A DNA stretch of 23,408 bases from JABMRP01 sp964444795. Its GTDB lineage: Bacteria; Planctomycetota; Planctomycetia; Pirellulales; Thermoguttaceae. Within the stretch, counting starts at the first letter, position 1. Each line of letters opens with the position of its first letter. The stretch is from NCBI GenBank assembly GCA_964444795.1, contig CAYUIQ010000143.1:1-23408 (forward strand). The letters run 5' to 3'. Of the stretch, positions 21,997 to 23,408 are shown one piece after another. Position numbers and translations under genes: made by a program. The notes under the pieces were generated by a model, which was given only the letters and a program-made list of their open reading frames with translations, was not told where the DNA came from and did not search any database.

Positions 21997-23337
21997 ATGA
22001 AGAAACACGTTCTCTGGATCATTCTCTTGATGGTTGCCGTGGTTCTCTGCACCGGCGGCGGTGTCTACTTGATCTTCTTCCACCGCTGGCCAACTCCGGA
22101 AGTGGAGACCATTTCGGTCGAGCAGAGCGGTCCGATGGAGGAACTCGCTCCGGCGGAGTTCGCCCCCGACGATTGGCCCTGGTGGCGCGGTCCGACGTGC
22201 GACGGAATTGCCGCCGAGCAGGACGTTCCGGTCCGTTGGAGCGAGACGGAGAACATCATCTGGCAGGCCGAGGTTCCCGGCCGCGGTCATGCCTCGCCGA
22301 CGGTGGTGGGCGACCGTATCTTCTTGGCCACCGCCGACGAGGAGGCGAAGGTTCAGTCCGTTGTGTGTTACGATCGCTCCTCGGGCGAACAACTCTGGCA
22401 GACCGACGTCCATCGCGGAAACTTCGAGAGAAAAGTTCACAAAGACGCCACCCATGCCGCGTCCACCGTGGCCTGCGACGGAACCCGCGTGTTTGCCGCC
22501 TTTCTGAACGACCGGAAAATTTGGCTCACGGCGCTCGATCTGGAGGGCGAACAACTCTGGCAGACCGACACCGGGCCGTTCAACTCGCGCTTCGGATACG
22601 GCGCTTCGCCGGCAATCCACCGGTCGCTGGTCATCGTGGCCGGCGAGCACAAGGACGGCGGTTTTCTGGCGGCGGTTCACCGCAAGTCGGGAGAGATTGT
22701 CTGGCGAATCAAACGCCCAGAATTCGACAGCTACGCGTCGCCCCGCATCGTCCACGTGGACGGCCGCGACCAACTGCTCATCTCCGGCTGCGAGATGCTG
22801 GCCGGCTACTCCCCCGACACGGGCAAGATGCTCTGGTCGGCCGAGGGCACCGCCAAATTGACCGTGGGCACGGCCGCCGTACACGGCGATCTGGTCGTGG
22901 CCAGCGGCGGATATCCCGAAAATCAAACGTTGTGCGTTCGCGCCGACGGCTCCGGCGAAGTCGTGTGGAAGAACAATACGAAGATCTACAGTACCTCGAT
23001 CCTCTCCCGCGAAGGCCATTTCTTCGCGGTGACCGACAGCGGGACACTCTACTGCTGGGAAGCGGAGACGGGCAAGGAGACCTGGAGCGGGAAACTGGGG
23101 GGCGGTTTCAGTGCCTCGCCCACGCTGGCCGGCGGTCACGTCTACTTGTGTAGCGAGAACGGCAAGACGTTTGTCTTCAAGCCGAATCCCGAGAAGTACG
23201 AGTTGGTCGCCGAAAACCAACTCGGCGACGAGATATTCGCCAGCCCCACGATTTGCGGCAACCGCATCTACCTTCGCGCGGCCCATTACGACGAGGACCA
23301 GCGGCGGGAAGTGCTCTACTGCATCGGCTCGCCTTAG
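21997..23337 (+). CDS. Membrane-anchored PQQ-like (BamB-type) beta-propeller protein
   Basis: Protein of 446 residues from ATG 21997, with GAGGAAGG about 7 bases upstream. One N-terminal helix (5-28) anchors it, with a linker to about 55. 'DWPWWRGPTCDGIA' (59-72) is the standard opening of planctomycete PQQ-propeller proteins. Repeated blades then read 'ASPTVVGDRIFLAT', 'GEQLWQTDV', 'GYGASPAIHRSLVIVAG', 'SYASPRIVHVDGRDQLLISG' and 'FSASPTLAGGHVYLCSENGKTFVF', about six to eight in all. No dehydrogenase active-site Cys pair or PQQ-binding set is seen, so it is probably a binding scaffold and not a PQQ enzyme. Two blades share an identical 25-base stretch (22383-22407 and 22545-22569). It lies 23 bases after the EEP gene, probably one transcript. 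Partner unknown. Confidence 0.9.
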   Translation: MKKHVLWIILLMVAVVLCTGGGVYLIFFHRWPTPEVETISVEQSGPMEELAPAEFAPDDWPWWRGPTCDGIAAEQDVPVRWSETENIIWQAEVPGRGHASPTVVGDRIFLATADEEAKVQSVVCYDRSSGEQLWQTDVHRGNFERKVHKDATHAASTVACDGTRVFAAFLNDRKIWLTALDLEGEQLWQTDTGPFNSRFGYGASPAIHRSLVIVAGEHKDGGFLAAVHRKSGEIVWRIKRPEFDSYASPRIVHVDGRDQLLISGCEMLAGYSPDTGKMLWSAEGTAKLTVGTAAVHGDLVVASGGYPENQTLCVRADGSGEVVWKNNTKIYSTSILSREGHFFAVTDSGTLYCWEAETGKETWSGKLGGGFSASPTLAGGHVYLCSENGKTFVFKPNPEKYELVAENQLGDEIFASPTICGNRIYLRAAHYDEDQRREVLYCIGSP

Positions 23338-23354
23338 TGCGTGTTTTGAAAGTC

Positions 23355-23378
23355 GTACGATGGGCTTCCCAGCCCGTC
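23355..23378. repeat. 24-base dispersed motif, copy 2
   Basis: Second copy of the motif at 19589-19612 (21 of 24 identical), 17 bases after the PQQ gene stop. It contains GGGCT-TCCC-AGCCC, a 5-bp stem with a 4-base loop, so each copy can form a small hairpin. The remaining bases to the window end show nothing else. Confidence 0.6.
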
Positions 23379-23408
23379 GGTCACCGCAGGCACACCGGAA
23401 TTCGACGG

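Noticed and set aside
1..23408. Defence system, prophage, integron or insertion sequence
   Set aside because: No transposase, integrase, restriction, Cas, toxin-antitoxin or phage structural gene was recognised in any frame.

Overview
The window looks like chromosomal DNA of a planctomycete, probably from the Pirellulales or a relative. The basis is GC-rich coding sequence, a dense set of secreted catabolic proteins (sialidase-like, alginate-lyase-like, DUF4838, ThuA, LamG and PQQ-propeller proteins), the typical 'WPWWRGP' opening of a secreted PQQ propeller, and a helical module that I know from memory mostly in planctomycetes. No rRNA, tRNA, CRISPR array, transposase, integrase or phage gene was seen.

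Layout. (1) 3-6205, plus strand: the 3' part of a glycosidase-like protein with a rearranged LamG module, a secreted bleomycin-hydrolase-type cysteine peptidase, and two sialidase-like BNR proteins, one with a Tat signal and one with a Sec signal. (2) 6291-14115, minus strand: a run read leftwards of a ThuA-domain protein, a helical-plus-jelly-roll protein, a DUF4838 protein, an alginate-lyase-family protein and a serine alpha/beta hydrolase. It reads as an exported polysaccharide-processing set. (3) 14422-16998, plus strand: a compact membrane operon of a DUF1097 protein, a small two-helix protein and a sodium:solute symporter. (4) 17375-19578, plus strand: a hemX-like membrane gene overlapping hemA (glutamyl-tRNA reductase) by 4 bases; this is the only clear core-metabolism locus. 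(5) 19781-20656, minus strand: a second ThuA-domain protein. (6) 21038-23337, plus strand: a membrane-anchored endonuclease/exonuclease/phosphatase protein followed by a membrane-anchored PQQ beta-propeller protein.

How they may work together: regions 1-3 can be read as a catabolic island in which exported lyases, glycosidase-like proteins, an esterase-like hydrolase and a peptidase process acidic or glycoprotein-type polymers, and the symporter operon imports a small product. The substrate is not shown by the sequence. HemX-HemA is unrelated housekeeping.

The non-coding layer is richer than usual: palindromic elements lie between genes (14246-14306, 19681-19719, 20766-20784, 17097-17143), and one 77-base cruciform element lies inside the reading frame of the DUF4838 gene (9502-9578). 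A 24-base motif occurs twice (19589 and 23355). I see no clearly new multi-gene defence or mobile system. The best candidates for something undescribed are the in-frame repeat element, the apparently circularly permuted LamG module, the secreted self-capping peptidase beside the sialidases, and the DUF1097/small-subunit/symporter operon.
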